Positions 43,350 to 51,449 of a DNA stretch of 59,315 nt are shown in pieces. The stretch covers positions 1-59,315 of the forward strand of contig CALEAW010000019.1 of the NCBI GenBank assembly GCA_937943605.1, written 5' to 3'. Numbering within the stretch: the first letter of the stretch is position 1; each line of letters opens with the position of its first letter. The notes below the pieces were generated by a model. That model made no database searches. It saw only the letters and a program-made list of their open reading frames with translations, and was not told the origin of the DNA. Source of the DNA: an uncultured Sutterella sp. Its GTDB lineage: Bacteria > Pseudomonadota > Gammaproteobacteria > Burkholderiales > Burkholderiaceae_F. The translations under genes were made by a program, and so were the position numbers.

Positions 43350-45281
43350 ATGAAATTTCGTCATAAACGTCGACCTTTTGACCTTAAATTAATGGGGCCA
43401 AACCACGCAGCACATCAATGTACTGTTGCTTTCAGTGTAGCTAGCGCCTATGCCATAGCAGCCACGTACCTTCCCCCAATGCAATTCCAACTCGCTGGGC
43501 TTGCTACAGTTTTAGTAGCCTGCGGTATCGTAAAAATTCCAGCGGCATCAGCTCACTACTCTTTTTCAAAAAAAATCACAAAAACAGGATTGACATGGTT
43601 GTTGATTAACGACTTCCATCAACAATGCACACAACCTGAACACTGCAATGATTTTTTATTAGGCAAAGGTTTCATTTGGGAGCCTTCACATCGACAAGAT
43701 GTCTCTTCGTTTATCGCGGCTGATTGTCATGACATTTTTGAACAAGCAGTACAACGCCGTGCAAAGCATAACTATTTAAGAAAGCGCGGTATTAAAGCCC
43801 TTCAACATCCCTTCGAAACATGGAACTGCCTTCAAGCTCTCCAACAACGTATTACTCAAGAGCAAGGAACAAAATGGTTACACCCACTGGGGAAAGAGAA
43901 GGATTTATGGATCAAATCAAAAGATCTCGAAGGACACACTGCTGTCTTTGGCACGACTGGGTCTGGTAAATCGCGTTATTTGGAATATTTGATCACACAA
44001 CGCATTATCCGCGGAGAAACAGTTTTTGTCGTGGATCCCAAAGGAGATAAGGGGCTCGAACAAACCATGCAGCGAATGTGTCAACCTTGCCGTCGCGACA
44101 GAGATTTTGCAAAATTTCACCTCGGGTTCCCTGAGGAGTCTATTCACTTAAACCTCTTGGCAAACTACAACAACCTTGACGAAATCCCCTCTCGAATCGT
44201 CAGTACTTTACCTGGTCAAGGTGGCGAAGGACAGGTCTTCATTGAAATGGGCCGAGCCGTGCTCAGCACGATTTGCAAAGGGCTGGAAATGATGGGCCTC
44301 AAACCATCCTTCCGTCGACTGCATCATTTCTACCATAACCGCATCGAACTAGCGGAAAAAGCCCTGAAATGCTACATCGCTCTTCAAAAAGATCCAGACA
44401 CCGTGAAGTCATTGGAGAGTGCTGGCAACAGAACGTCACCATACGAACAACTGAAACAGTACTACTTAGCTAGATTACCCAACAATGAAGCCATAGATGA
44501 AATCCTCGCCTTTGCCGAACGAGATCCCAATAACCTGTTAAGCACAACTGCTTCCACGATTAACTTGGTTTCGCAACTTTCAATGGGAGCTATAGGAAAT
44601 CTGCTTGCGCTTAATGAAACAGGGAGTACAAATGAACAAGTTGTTATGGACACCCGAACTTTGATCAACAAGAAAGCCGTTGTTTATATCGGGCTCAGTG
44701 CTATGACAGACCCAGCTTTGGCTCGTGCAGTTGGTGCGATGTTCCTGGCTGATCTGACAGCAAGTGCTGGAGAACGATACAACTACGAGTCTGAATCGAC
44801 TTCAGTCAGCCTTTTTATTGATGAAGCAGGTGAGCTGACTTGTGAGCCATGCACACAATTACTTAATAAAAGTCGCGGAGCTAAATTCAGTCTTGTTTTG
44901 GCAACCCAAACGGTTTCGGATTTTGTTCGTTACGCAGGAAACCGAGACAACATGATGCGCATTCTAGCCAACTTGAATAATTACATTGTGCTTAGAACGC
45001 CAGACCCAGGCACCCAAGATTTTCTCATGCGCCGCATTCCGAAAACGATAGTAAAAACCACTCAACGTGCACATGGTGTTTCCACCTCTGCTCATACACT
45101 AACTGCCCAAGCAGGCAATGTATCTGAACGTGAAGTTGAACAAGAAGTCGAATTAGTACCCAAAGAGTTACTTGGATCATTACCAAGTGGTGAGTTTTTT
45201 GGAATCGTCTCAGGTGGCCATGTCATCAAAGGGCGAGTCCCTTTACTTCTTGAGAAGGCCAGTGATTTTCAGGAGAGTTAA
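43350..45281 (+). CDS. traD: Type IV coupling protein TraD (SXT/PFGI-1 class)
   Basis: A 643-residue coupling protein with an N-terminal membrane hairpin (hydrophobic stretches about residues 27-60). The ATPase domain has Walker A GTTGSGKS (201-208) in TAVFGTTGSGKSRYLEYL, FVVDPKGDKGLE, Walker B LFIDEAGEL and LATQTVSDF, in the order of TraD/TraG proteins. It links the relaxosome to a type IV secretion channel. It lies between traI and the DUF4400 gene as in SXT-like elements. The secretion genes themselves are absent from the window. Confidence 0.9.
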   Translation: MKFRHKRRPFDLKLMGPNHAAHQCTVAFSVASAYAIAATYLPPMQFQLAGLATVLVACGIVKIPAASAHYSFSKKITKTGLTWLLINDFHQQCTQPEHCNDFLLGKGFIWEPSHRQDVSSFIAADCHDIFEQAVQRRAKHNYLRKRGIKALQHPFETWNCLQALQQRITQEQGTKWLHPLGKEKDLWIKSKDLEGHTAVFGTTGSGKSRYLEYLITQRIIRGETVFVVDPKGDKGLEQTMQRMCQPCRRDRDFAKFHLGFPEESIHLNLLANYNNLDEIPSRIVSTLPGQGGEGQVFIEMGRAVLSTICKGLEMMGLKPSFRRLHHFYHNRIELAEKALKCYIALQKDPDTVKSLESAGNRTSPYEQLKQYYLARLPNNEAIDEILAFAERDPNNLLSTTASTINLVSQLSMGAIGNLLALNETGSTNEQVVMDTRTLINKKAVVYIGLSAMTDPALARAVGAMFLADLTASAGERYNYESESTSVSLFIDEAGELTCEPCTQLLNKSRGAKFSLVLATQTVSDFVRYAGNRDNMMRILANLNNYIVLRTPDPGTQDFLMRRIPKTIVKTTQRAHGVSTSAHTLTAQAGNVSEREVEQEVELVPKELLGSLPSGEFFGIVSGGHVIKGRVPLLLEKASDFQES

Positions 45282-45917
45282 ATGTCTGAACAAAAATCCC
45301 ACAATCCAAGTGGCATCAACTGGTGCGTAGCACTATTACTTAGCATTGTGATGCTCTCTGTAATGTTCATGCCCACACTGATAGTAGAAAAAATCATTGA
45401 AAATGAAGTATCGATTGTCTATACACGATATGGAAACGTACCATTTCTCTTGTTGCAATCGGCAAATATTGATGCTCAAAATCTCAGCGACTTCTACAAT
45501 CACTTATTAGTAGCTTCGCGCGACTGGTTCCAAATAGACGCATCAAGCTTAGAAATCCCCTTCATCCAGAGCTTCGATTCATGGCTCGTTAATCGTCTTT
45601 GGGTTGTTATTAATGCCCTTTATCTTCTCGCTATTAGACTAGGACTCGTTACCGAATGGGGACTTATCTGTTTGCCAGCATGTCTAGCATCGATCTATTA
45701 CGGAATCAAACAACGAGAAAGTAAACGCCTGGCTTTTACGTTTACATCTCCATTTCAACTGGCACTCAGCATCAAACTCATGAAAATGTTGTTATGGGGC
45801 ATCCTTTTTGCAATCTTTCTTCCGTGGACACTTCCACCTGACGTACTTCCCTCACTGCTCGCCATAACAGCTTGTTTCTCAGGTGTATTGTTCAGCAAAT
45901 TACAGAAACAAATCTAA
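45282..45917 (+). CDS. DUF4400 / PFL_4697-type integrating conjugative element membrane protein
   Basis: A 211-residue integral membrane protein. Hydrophobic helices lie near residues 14-34 (WCVALLLSIVMLSVMFMPTL), 105-125, 127-142, 168-187 and 190-205. Its size, topology and place immediately after traD (start codon directly abutting the traD stop) fit the DUF4400 family that follows traD in SXT- and PFGI-1-class elements. The family's precise role in mating is not known. A strong terminator ends the operon. Confidence 0.75.
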   Translation: MSEQKSHNPSGINWCVALLLSIVMLSVMFMPTLIVEKIIENEVSIVYTRYGNVPFLLLQSANIDAQNLSDFYNHLLVASRDWFQIDASSLEIPFIQSFDSWLVNRLWVVINALYLLAIRLGLVTEWGLICLPACLASIYYGIKQRESKRLAFTFTSPFQLALSIKLMKMLLWGILFAIFLPWTLPPDVLPSLLAITACFSGVLFSKLQKQI

Positions 45918-45939
45918 TCCACAGCAATCAAAATGACAC

Positions 45940-45979
45940 AGGGGATCACCTCGTCACGAGGGATCCCCTTTACTTTTTT
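45940..45979 (+). terminator. Terminator of the traI-traD operon
   Basis: Long stem AGGGGATC-A-CCTCG (45940-45953) / CGAGG-GATCCCCT (45957-45969) with a TCA loop and T-run at 45974-45979. Confidence 0.85.
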
Positions 45980-45989
45980 CGCCCTTGCG

Positions 45990-46652
45990 TTAGGATCTAG
46001 AAAAACTAAATCTGGCTCGGTTGATCGTCGAACAAAACTGCCTATACCTCGCACACCAAGAACGAATACCTTTCGAGGCCTCCTCGCATGTCAACACATT
46101 ATTGATTTCCAACACCTCCAACAAACCGATAATAGTATCCAACATCACCGTTAATTGAATGAGTTTTGATGAATACCCAGTCCTCAAGGGCACAATCTGC
46201 TCACGTACATGATCAAAAATAAGTTGTTGATCCTCCTCATTGACCCGCTCGTTAATCACCCTTTGCAACTCCTCACGAGCAGTGTTTAGCTCACCTTCAA
46301 ACTTTCCAAACATTTCGTTGTATAACTTTTCAGCCTGTCGCGCCTCCTTCAAACGCCATTGTTCACGAAAGGCTTTTGTCGCTATGTATAACGAATAATC
46401 CACACGAACATAACAATGTTCGAACTCCTTCTGTGCTTGCGATGACTTTAAACAAAGTTTTTTTAGCAAGACAGGCTTGGAAAAATCTGACCCTTGGCGG
46501 CGTATTTCTCCTCCAACATCGGGAACTTGATCATGAGAAATTTTGTCTGAATGTAGCCGAAATCCAGCCCTCTTAGCTCGTGTAGAAGCCTTCTTCGAAG
46601 GCTCTTCTGCCCTCTCCTTCTGAACATCACAAATTTCGTTCATCTCAGTCAT
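45990..46652 (-). CDS. Unknown ICE protein, possibly PFL_4669/AcaB (DUF1845)-like
   Basis: A 220-residue hydrophilic protein transcribed against its neighbours. Residues 1-60 are basic (SKKASTRAKRAGFRLHSDK). Residues about 85-155 are helical and charged. The end, with YSSKLIQLTVMLDTIIGLLE and a final arginine-rich stretch, loosely recalls the TIGR03761/DUF1845 family (PFL_4669, AcaB) of integrative elements. That resemblance is by eye only. The gene converges on the traD operon terminator, and its upstream region is divergent from the recombination module, where a regulator could be placed. Confidence 0.5.
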   Translation of the reverse strand: MTEMNEICDVQKERAEEPSKKASTRAKRAGFRLHSDKISHDQVPDVGGEIRRQGSDFSKPVLLKKLCLKSSQAQKEFEHCYVRVDYSLYIATKAFREQWRLKEARQAEKLYNEMFGKFEGELNTAREELQRVINERVNEEDQQLIFDHVREQIVPLRTGYSSKLIQLTVMLDTIIGLLEVLEINNVLTCEEASKGIRSWCARYRQFCSTINRARFSFSRS

Positions 46653-46934
46653 AAGCCAATACTCCTTGATAAAACAATCACAAACTTAAGGCTATGCCAC
46701 TGATCAAAACGCTAATTTCAAGTTTTGACGAAGTTTCGTTTATTTCAATATTTATTTAGAACACACTTTCATTACACTATCTCCAACTCTTGCAGTTCGC
46801 TGCCGTGTTGTCATTCGACACGTAAAAAAAGAATGACCAGCCTATGGTATGTGCTGTAAACCAAACGCCAGCTGAGCGTTTAACAAAACCAGCTTCTAGC
46901 GACAAGGATAAAAATTACTCCTTGTCAACCATTA
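46653..46934. other. Divergent regulatory region before the recombination module
   Basis: No gene is seen. It contains a candidate rightward promoter and the dyad AAACGC (46863-46868) / GCGTTT (46876-46881) around a CAGCTGA centre, a possible operator. The leader hairpin begins at 46935. Confidence 0.45.
46725..46754 (+). promoter_or_regulatory. Candidate sigma-70 promoter for the recombination module
   Basis: -35 TTGACG (46725-46730), 18-nt spacer, -10 TATTTA (46749-46754), in an A+T-rich context about 235 nt upstream of the first gene. Confidence 0.4.
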
Positions 46935-46975
46935 ACCCTCATCGGGAACTCATTTCCCGATAGGGTGAGTTCCCT
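46935..46975 (+). ncRNA. Leader 1: three-arm alternative hairpin before the MoxR-like gene
   Basis: ACCCT-C-ATCGGGAA (46935-46948) pairs with TTCCCGAT-AGGGT (46954-46966). The segment GGGAACTC (46944-46951) can instead pair perfectly with GAGTTCCC (46967-46974). The Shine-Dalgarno GGAG and the ATG at 46991 follow within 17 nt. It is one of five leaders with the same architecture. Confidence 0.7.
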
Positions 46976-46990
46976 CTTGTGGAGCTCATC

Positions 46991-48004
46991 ATGACAGTTG
47001 CTGTCAATAACCTTTCCTCCGAGTTTCAATACTTCGGTGCTGATGTGTTTGCCAATGTCTACGACGGCGGTAACACGATTCAAATGCCGGCTTCTCTCAA
47101 GATTCTCGGCTTCTCCAATGCTTCGGATCCCGCCATTCCACGATGCCATGACAACTACGTCTTTCGTCGTGAAGTGCTACGTGATCTGCTTGCATTTCTT
47201 CGTAAACCCAACGGGGATGCGCTTTTCATTACCGGTCCTACAGGAAGCGGTAAGACAAGTGTCATCAATGAGGTTTGTGCACGTCTAAATTGGCCTGTTC
47301 AACAGCTAACTCTCAACAATCGTTTTGAGTTTTCTGAGCTAACTGGTCATTTCACGTACTCTGCCTCATATCCAGGGGAAGCGCCTCAAATGCGCTTTCA
47401 ATACGGTCCTTTGACTATCGCCATGCAGAAAGGACACGTCCTTATTCTCAACGAGATCGATCTTGCTGATGCTGGGGAACTGGCAGGTCTGAACGATATC
47501 CTTGAAGGACGTCCTCTTGTGCTTGCTGACAATGCTGGAGAGATCATCCACCCTCATCCAATGTTTCGCGTCATCGCAACAGCCAACAGCTGCGGTAATG
47601 GCGATGGAACAGGACGATACATGGGCGTTCAACAACAGAATTTGGCCTTTTTAGACCGATTTCGCTTCGTGCGAGTTGGCTATCAGGATCCTGCTGTTGA
47701 AGAACAACTTCTTCAGAAAATGGTTCCCAATATGAAACCGCTTCTGAATAGCATGGTGAAACTTGCCAACGAAGTCCGAACGCTTTTTGCCGAAGGACAG
47801 CTCTCGTTAACGCTTTCCACCAGAACACTTCTACGTTGGGCTCAAATGGCCAATGACTTTCGAAACTCTCCGAACTCACTGCAGTACGGACTGGAAAGAT
47901 CACTGCTCATTCGTGCCGAACCGGAAGAATCAAAAGCCATCTTGGGACTATGTGAAGCCGTTTTTGGTGATGTATGGACTCAAGTCGCTAACAAGAACGA
48001 GTAA
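46991..48004 (+). CDS. MoxR/CobS-like AAA+ ATPase
   Basis: A 337-residue AAA+ ATPase with Walker A GPTGSGKT (82-89) in LFITGPTGSGKTSVINEV, Walker B HVLILNEIDLAD (about residues 144-155), sensor/arginine elements ATANSCGNGDG and FLDRFRFVRVGY. This is the MoxR/CobS/CbbQ clade whose members act with a VWA-domain partner; the CobT-like VWA gene lies four genes downstream. Similar pairs sit next to bet and exo in SXT/R391 elements. The ATG at 46991 follows GTGGAG. The first gene of the module, it is preceded by leader 1. Confidence 0.88.
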   Translation: MTVAVNNLSSEFQYFGADVFANVYDGGNTIQMPASLKILGFSNASDPAIPRCHDNYVFRREVLRDLLAFLRKPNGDALFITGPTGSGKTSVINEVCARLNWPVQQLTLNNRFEFSELTGHFTYSASYPGEAPQMRFQYGPLTIAMQKGHVLILNEIDLADAGELAGLNDILEGRPLVLADNAGEIIHPHPMFRVIATANSCGNGDGTGRYMGVQQQNLAFLDRFRFVRVGYQDPAVEEQLLQKMVPNMKPLLNSMVKLANEVRTLFAEGQLSLTLSTRTLLRWAQMANDFRNSPNSLQYGLERSLLIRAEPEESKAILGLCEAVFGDVWTQVANKNE

Positions 48005-48024
48005 TTCTCTCGTTTAACAATCCG

Positions 48025-48075
48025 CCCGGACAAGGGACATAACGATCCCTCCGGGGAAGTGGTGTCTTCTTGTTC
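48025..48075 (+). ncRNA. Leader 2: three-arm alternative hairpin before bet
   Basis: CCCGGA-CAA-GGGA (48025-48037) pairs with TCCC-TCCGGG (48046-48055). The overlapping segment GGACAAGGGACA (48028-48039) can alternatively pair with TGTCTTCTTGTTC (48063-48075), allowing three G-U pairs and one bulge. No T-run follows. The bet Shine-Dalgarno is about 18 nt further on. Confidence 0.6.
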
Positions 48076-48106
48076 GAGCATTTCAACTCAACCAGGAGAT
48101 TCCATC

Positions 48107-49069
48107 ATGGATGAAACCACAGTCATTAATGGCACGAGTAATTCCTGCCAACAGCAGACTAATGCAGCGAATGTTGCTGATGCTCATGTAGTGAATGCAA
48201 CTAATACTGCTAAAGCCAAAACACAAAGCCTAATTACTCGTCTAGCAACGAGATTTGGCGTTGATACCAACAAGCTACTTCGATGCTTGACAACCCAAGT
48301 CTTCAAACAGACAGATGGCGGGACACTATCCAATGAAGAACTCATGGTTCTTTTGTTGGTTTGTGAAAACTTCGGTCTCAATCCTTTTAACCGCGAAATC
48401 TTTGCATTTCGTGGACGAGGCGGTGACATTGTTCCTATTGTCAGTCTTGACGGTTGGTGCAAGATCGTACGCTCACAAAAGGACTTTAACGGCATGTCTT
48501 TTCGCTTCTCGGAATCAACCGTGAAGTTGAACGGTTGTGTCGGTGAACTACCAGAGTACGTTGAGTGTTCCATTCGATTGAAGGGCGTAGATGCGCCTGT
48601 CACAATCCAGGAATACATGGTCGAATGCTTCAACGATCGTTCCAACGTTTGGAAGAAATGGCCTCGCCGCATGCTTCGTTCCCGTGCATTTATTCAGTGC
48701 GCCCGACTGGCATTCAGCTTGACTGGTCTTTATGACGAAGGAGATGCCTACAGTGAAGAAGGTTTCAATGGCCGTTTAACACTGGATGGCATTCAGACCA
48801 CACCAACAATCAAACAGGAAACGCCCAAAATGACGCTCAATCGAGCTGAATTAGACGGCATGGTAACCAAACTCATTGCGCATGCTCAACATCGTGAAAA
48901 CGGATGGGAACGCGCTTTGGAATGGGTGAATACCAACCTGGCTGGTGCAGACAAGGCTTACGCTGAGTCTACGTTGCAAAAACAACGATCACTGGCACTT
49001 CGTGCTACCGCCGCAACTGCTTCTTATTTGGATGCATTCACCACCAATTCTCCAGAGCTAACGCACTGA
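48107..49069 (+). CDS. bet: Phage-type single-strand annealing recombinase Bet (RecT/Redbeta family)
   Basis: A 320-residue annealing protein. After a low-complexity N-terminus (residues 1-35) comes the Bet/RecT core: LTTQVFKQTDGGTLSNEEL, VCENFGLNPFNREIFAF, IVPIVSLDGWCKIV, the conserved block WKKWPRRMLRSRAFIQCARL and FSLTGLYDEGDA. It anneals complementary single strands produced by the partner exonuclease. The ATG at 48107 follows CAGGAGA. The exo gene follows 10 nt later, the standard bet-exo pair. C-terminal residues (about 235-320) are a helical tail. Confidence 0.93.
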   Translation: MDETTVINGTSNSCQQQTNAANVADAHVVNATNTAKAKTQSLITRLATRFGVDTNKLLRCLTTQVFKQTDGGTLSNEELMVLLLVCENFGLNPFNREIFAFRGRGGDIVPIVSLDGWCKIVRSQKDFNGMSFRFSESTVKLNGCVGELPEYVECSIRLKGVDAPVTIQEYMVECFNDRSNVWKKWPRRMLRSRAFIQCARLAFSLTGLYDEGDAYSEEGFNGRLTLDGIQTTPTIKQETPKMTLNRAELDGMVTKLIAHAQHRENGWERALEWVNTNLAGADKAYAESTLQKQRSLALRATAATASYLDAFTTNSPELTH

Positions 49070-49079
49070 AGGAGAAATC

Positions 49080-50099
49080 ATGAAATTCATTGATCTTCAA
49101 CAGCGAACGCCTGAATGGTTGGTTTGGCGAAATCAAGGGATTACTGCAACAGAAATCGCAGTTGTCATGGGAAAGAGTCCATACAAGTCTCCTTGGAGGC
49201 TTTGGTGTGAGAAGGTCGGAAAGGCGCTGCCTCCCAACCTAGATAACAATCCTCTCGTCAAGTACGGGCAAGAGCATGAAGACCAGGCAAGGCAGCTCTT
49301 TGAGCTGACTCATGGTGAAGTGCTTCTGTCCGCTTGTGCGGAAGCTGATGTTGATCCGCTCTTCCGAGCGTCCTTTGACGGCTTGACTTCTGCCAATGAA
49401 CCGGTAGAAATCAAATGCCCAAGCAGGACGACGCTGGAGAAAGTCCGTCGTCTTGGAAAAGACAGCGATACGGTACGTCTGTACATGTATCAGCTGCAAT
49501 TCCAAATGATGGTATCCGGAGCTCCTAAAGGCTGGCTGGTCTTTTTTGATGAAGACAGTCAAAGCCTATTAGAGTTTGAGGCCGTCAGAGATGACGCTCT
49601 TTGCTCCGAGATGCTGGTGGCCGGAAGGGGCTTTTGGAACAACTTTGTCGTCCCTAAAAAGGAACCGGCAAAGGATCCGGTTCGTGACATCTACGTTCCG
49701 AAAACAGAAGAGGATATTGCCAAGTGGTGCGGACTCGCAGCCGACTTTGCTTCAGCCCAGGCTGAGGTAGAAGCTCTGCAAGCACGGATTAATGCGGCAA
49801 ATGTCGTCCGAGAACGGTGCAAGGCCGAACTCAGCGCCATGATGGGGAGCTTTCGTTATGCAGATTTCGCTGGCGTAGCCCTTACCAAGCGCCTGACGAA
49901 GGGAAGCATCGACTACAAGAAGGTTCTGAAGGCCAAGGCCTTGTCGGTTGACGATAGCGAACTCGAAGCCTACCGCAAGGCAGGAACGGAGAGCTGGCTG
50001 ATTCGGCTAACGGACTCGCCGATGCCTCAGGACTTTATCGATCCTGAACTCGAAGAAGCACTTGCTTCAAACCAAGCCTCTGAGCCCATGTGGTTCTGA
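49080..50099 (+). CDS. exo: YqaJ-family (lambda Exo-like) recombination exonuclease
   Basis: A 339-residue nuclease with the YqaJ/lambda-exonuclease core: RTPEWLVWRNQGITATEIAV, SPWRLWCEK, VKYGQEHEDQARQLFE, then the PD-(D/E)xK site D100, E110 and K112 (ASFDGL, VEIKCPS), followed by YQLQFQMMVSGA. It resects double-stranded ends 5' to 3' and loads Bet. GGAG lies 7 nt before the ATG and only 10 nt separate it from bet, so it has no leader of its own. A C-terminal helical extension (about 215-339) exceeds lambda Exo (226 residues). Confidence 0.93.
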   Translation: MKFIDLQQRTPEWLVWRNQGITATEIAVVMGKSPYKSPWRLWCEKVGKALPPNLDNNPLVKYGQEHEDQARQLFELTHGEVLLSACAEADVDPLFRASFDGLTSANEPVEIKCPSRTTLEKVRRLGKDSDTVRLYMYQLQFQMMVSGAPKGWLVFFDEDSQSLLEFEAVRDDALCSEMLVAGRGFWNNFVVPKKEPAKDPVRDIYVPKTEEDIAKWCGLAADFASAQAEVEALQARINAANVVRERCKAELSAMMGSFRYADFAGVALTKRLTKGSIDYKKVLKAKALSVDDSELEAYRKAGTESWLIRLTDSPMPQDFIDPELEEALASNQASEPMWF

Positions 50100-50113
50100 G
50101 GATTATTACTCCA

Positions 50114-50166
50114 CCCAAGGGAGCATCACTTCTCCCTTAGGGGCAGTCGTGCGCTCCCGTTTTTTT
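50114..50166 (+). ncRNA. Leader 3: three-arm alternative hairpin with T-run
   Basis: CCC-AAGGGAG (50114-50123) pairs with CTCCCTT-A-GGG (50132-50142). GGGAGC (50119-50124) can instead pair with GCTCCC (50153-50158), which is followed by G and seven T residues (50160-50166), making the alternative form look like an intrinsic terminator. Confidence 0.7.
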
Positions 50167-50177
50167 ATACGAGGCGC

Positions 50178-51368
50178 ATGATGAATGCAAAGCTAACTTC
50201 ACAAAAACAGACCGATCTGTCGGTCATTGGAAAAATCGTTGTGGTTGTTCCGCAATTCTCACAGTGGACTGGTACCCGGGCTATGAGAGAAGGCGACTAC
50301 CACATCGGAACCAACGGCAAACTTCCTCCCAAGGAAGTCACTAAGTCGTTAGGTCTTAAAGCCATCATCGATACGGACCACCTCCGAATCTTTGACCGGC
50401 TAAAGCATCGTGCCGAAACGATTCTTGAAAATTGCGGCGTTCGCTTTTTATCTGGATGGGCCATTCCGGCGGATAAAAGTGCCGCAGTCTTTCAACAGCT
50501 TGATGAGGTTGTCTCCAAATATGAGACAGCCAAAATTGACTTTCTGAATCGGTACGACACTTTGGTTGCTGAATGGGCCAGCAAGAATCCGGATTTCTCC
50601 AAAGAAATTCTGGATGCGAAGTTGGATCGTCAATCGGTTGCACAGCGAATATCGGCTCAATATGAACCGTTCAAACTGCAGCCAGTTAGCGATGCAAAAA
50701 CGGAAGCCCTGGCTAAAAGTGTCGGAGGACTTGCAGACGAGCTAATCAACAGTGTTGCCCAACTGTCACGAACATTTTTCAAAGAATCCTTCTTGGGAAA
50801 AGATCGTGCCAATCGGAAAACAGTTAACGCTGTAATCCGCATTCGAGAACGCCTTTCTGGTTTGTCATTTCTCAGCGGGAGAATTACCCCCTTGCTGACA
50901 ATGATCGACGATGTTCTCAGCGTCATGCCATCCGAAGGTTACTTTGGCGGCGAGGCGTTTTTGAAGCTCGCAACACTAGTCAAGACGCTCGGCGATCCAG
51001 ACCTCTTGGAGGAAGTCATTAACGGTCAAACATCTGTTGACGGTTTGATTGTTGAAGATAAAACTCTTCTCCCCGAGGCTTCGGAAGTGTCACAAACAGA
51101 ACTGGAAGCTACGGTGAAGCCACTTCAATCCGTTCCTCCTGGTTTGTCAGAGGACATGAACACTGAACCGTCTGATAGTGCTGTATCTGGGTCAGACCTA
51201 TTCAGCAACATTGATGCTTTCTTTGAAAGTGACGAAATCGAGAGCGAAAAAACTACTCAAGCTGTCACAGAGTCCTTGCCTATTTCTACACCTTCCCATT
51301 CTCAGGAATCTCCTTCTGAAATTCCTGTTATGCCAGATGTTGAAGTAGGTGACGGCTTCTACTTCTAA
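50178..51368 (+). CDS. DUF3150-family protein
   Basis: A 396-residue soluble protein. Residues about 15-225 fit the DUF3150 family, in which an N-terminal KIVVVVPQFSQWTGTRAM strand is followed by PPKEVTKSLGLKAIID and long helices. The C-terminal 120 residues are acidic, Ser/Thr-rich and probably disordered. DUF3150 genes accompany the CobS/CobT-like pair and bet/exo in SXT/R391-type elements; the function is unknown. Starts at ATG 50178 or 50181, with GAGG upstream. Leader 3 precedes it. Confidence 0.75.
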   Translation: MMNAKLTSQKQTDLSVIGKIVVVVPQFSQWTGTRAMREGDYHIGTNGKLPPKEVTKSLGLKAIIDTDHLRIFDRLKHRAETILENCGVRFLSGWAIPADKSAAVFQQLDEVVSKYETAKIDFLNRYDTLVAEWASKNPDFSKEILDAKLDRQSVAQRISAQYEPFKLQPVSDAKTEALAKSVGGLADELINSVAQLSRTFFKESFLGKDRANRKTVNAVIRIRERLSGLSFLSGRITPLLTMIDDVLSVMPSEGYFGGEAFLKLATLVKTLGDPDLLEEVINGQTSVDGLIVEDKTLLPEASEVSQTELEATVKPLQSVPPGLSEDMNTEPSDSAVSGSDLFSNIDAFFESDEIESEKTTQAVTESLPISTPSHSQESPSEIPVMPDVEVGDGFYF

Positions 51369-51380
51369 CTTAATTTACAA

Positions 51381-51449
51381 CCCGCCAAGGGCAGTGATAT
51401 GCCCTTTACGGGCGAGAACTGTCCGAGGCGGTTTTCTTAGGAGAAAACC
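51381..51449 (+). ncRNA. Leader 4: three-arm alternative hairpin plus Shine-Dalgarno hairpin
   Basis: CCCG-CC-AAGGGCA (51381-51393) pairs with TGCCCTT-TA-CGGG (51400-51412). GGGCAGT (51389-51395) can alternatively pair with ACTGTCC (51418-51424, one G-U). A further small stem, GGTTTTC (51430-51436) / GAAAACC (51443-51449), places the Shine-Dalgarno AGGAG in and beside its loop, right before the ATG. Confidence 0.7.
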
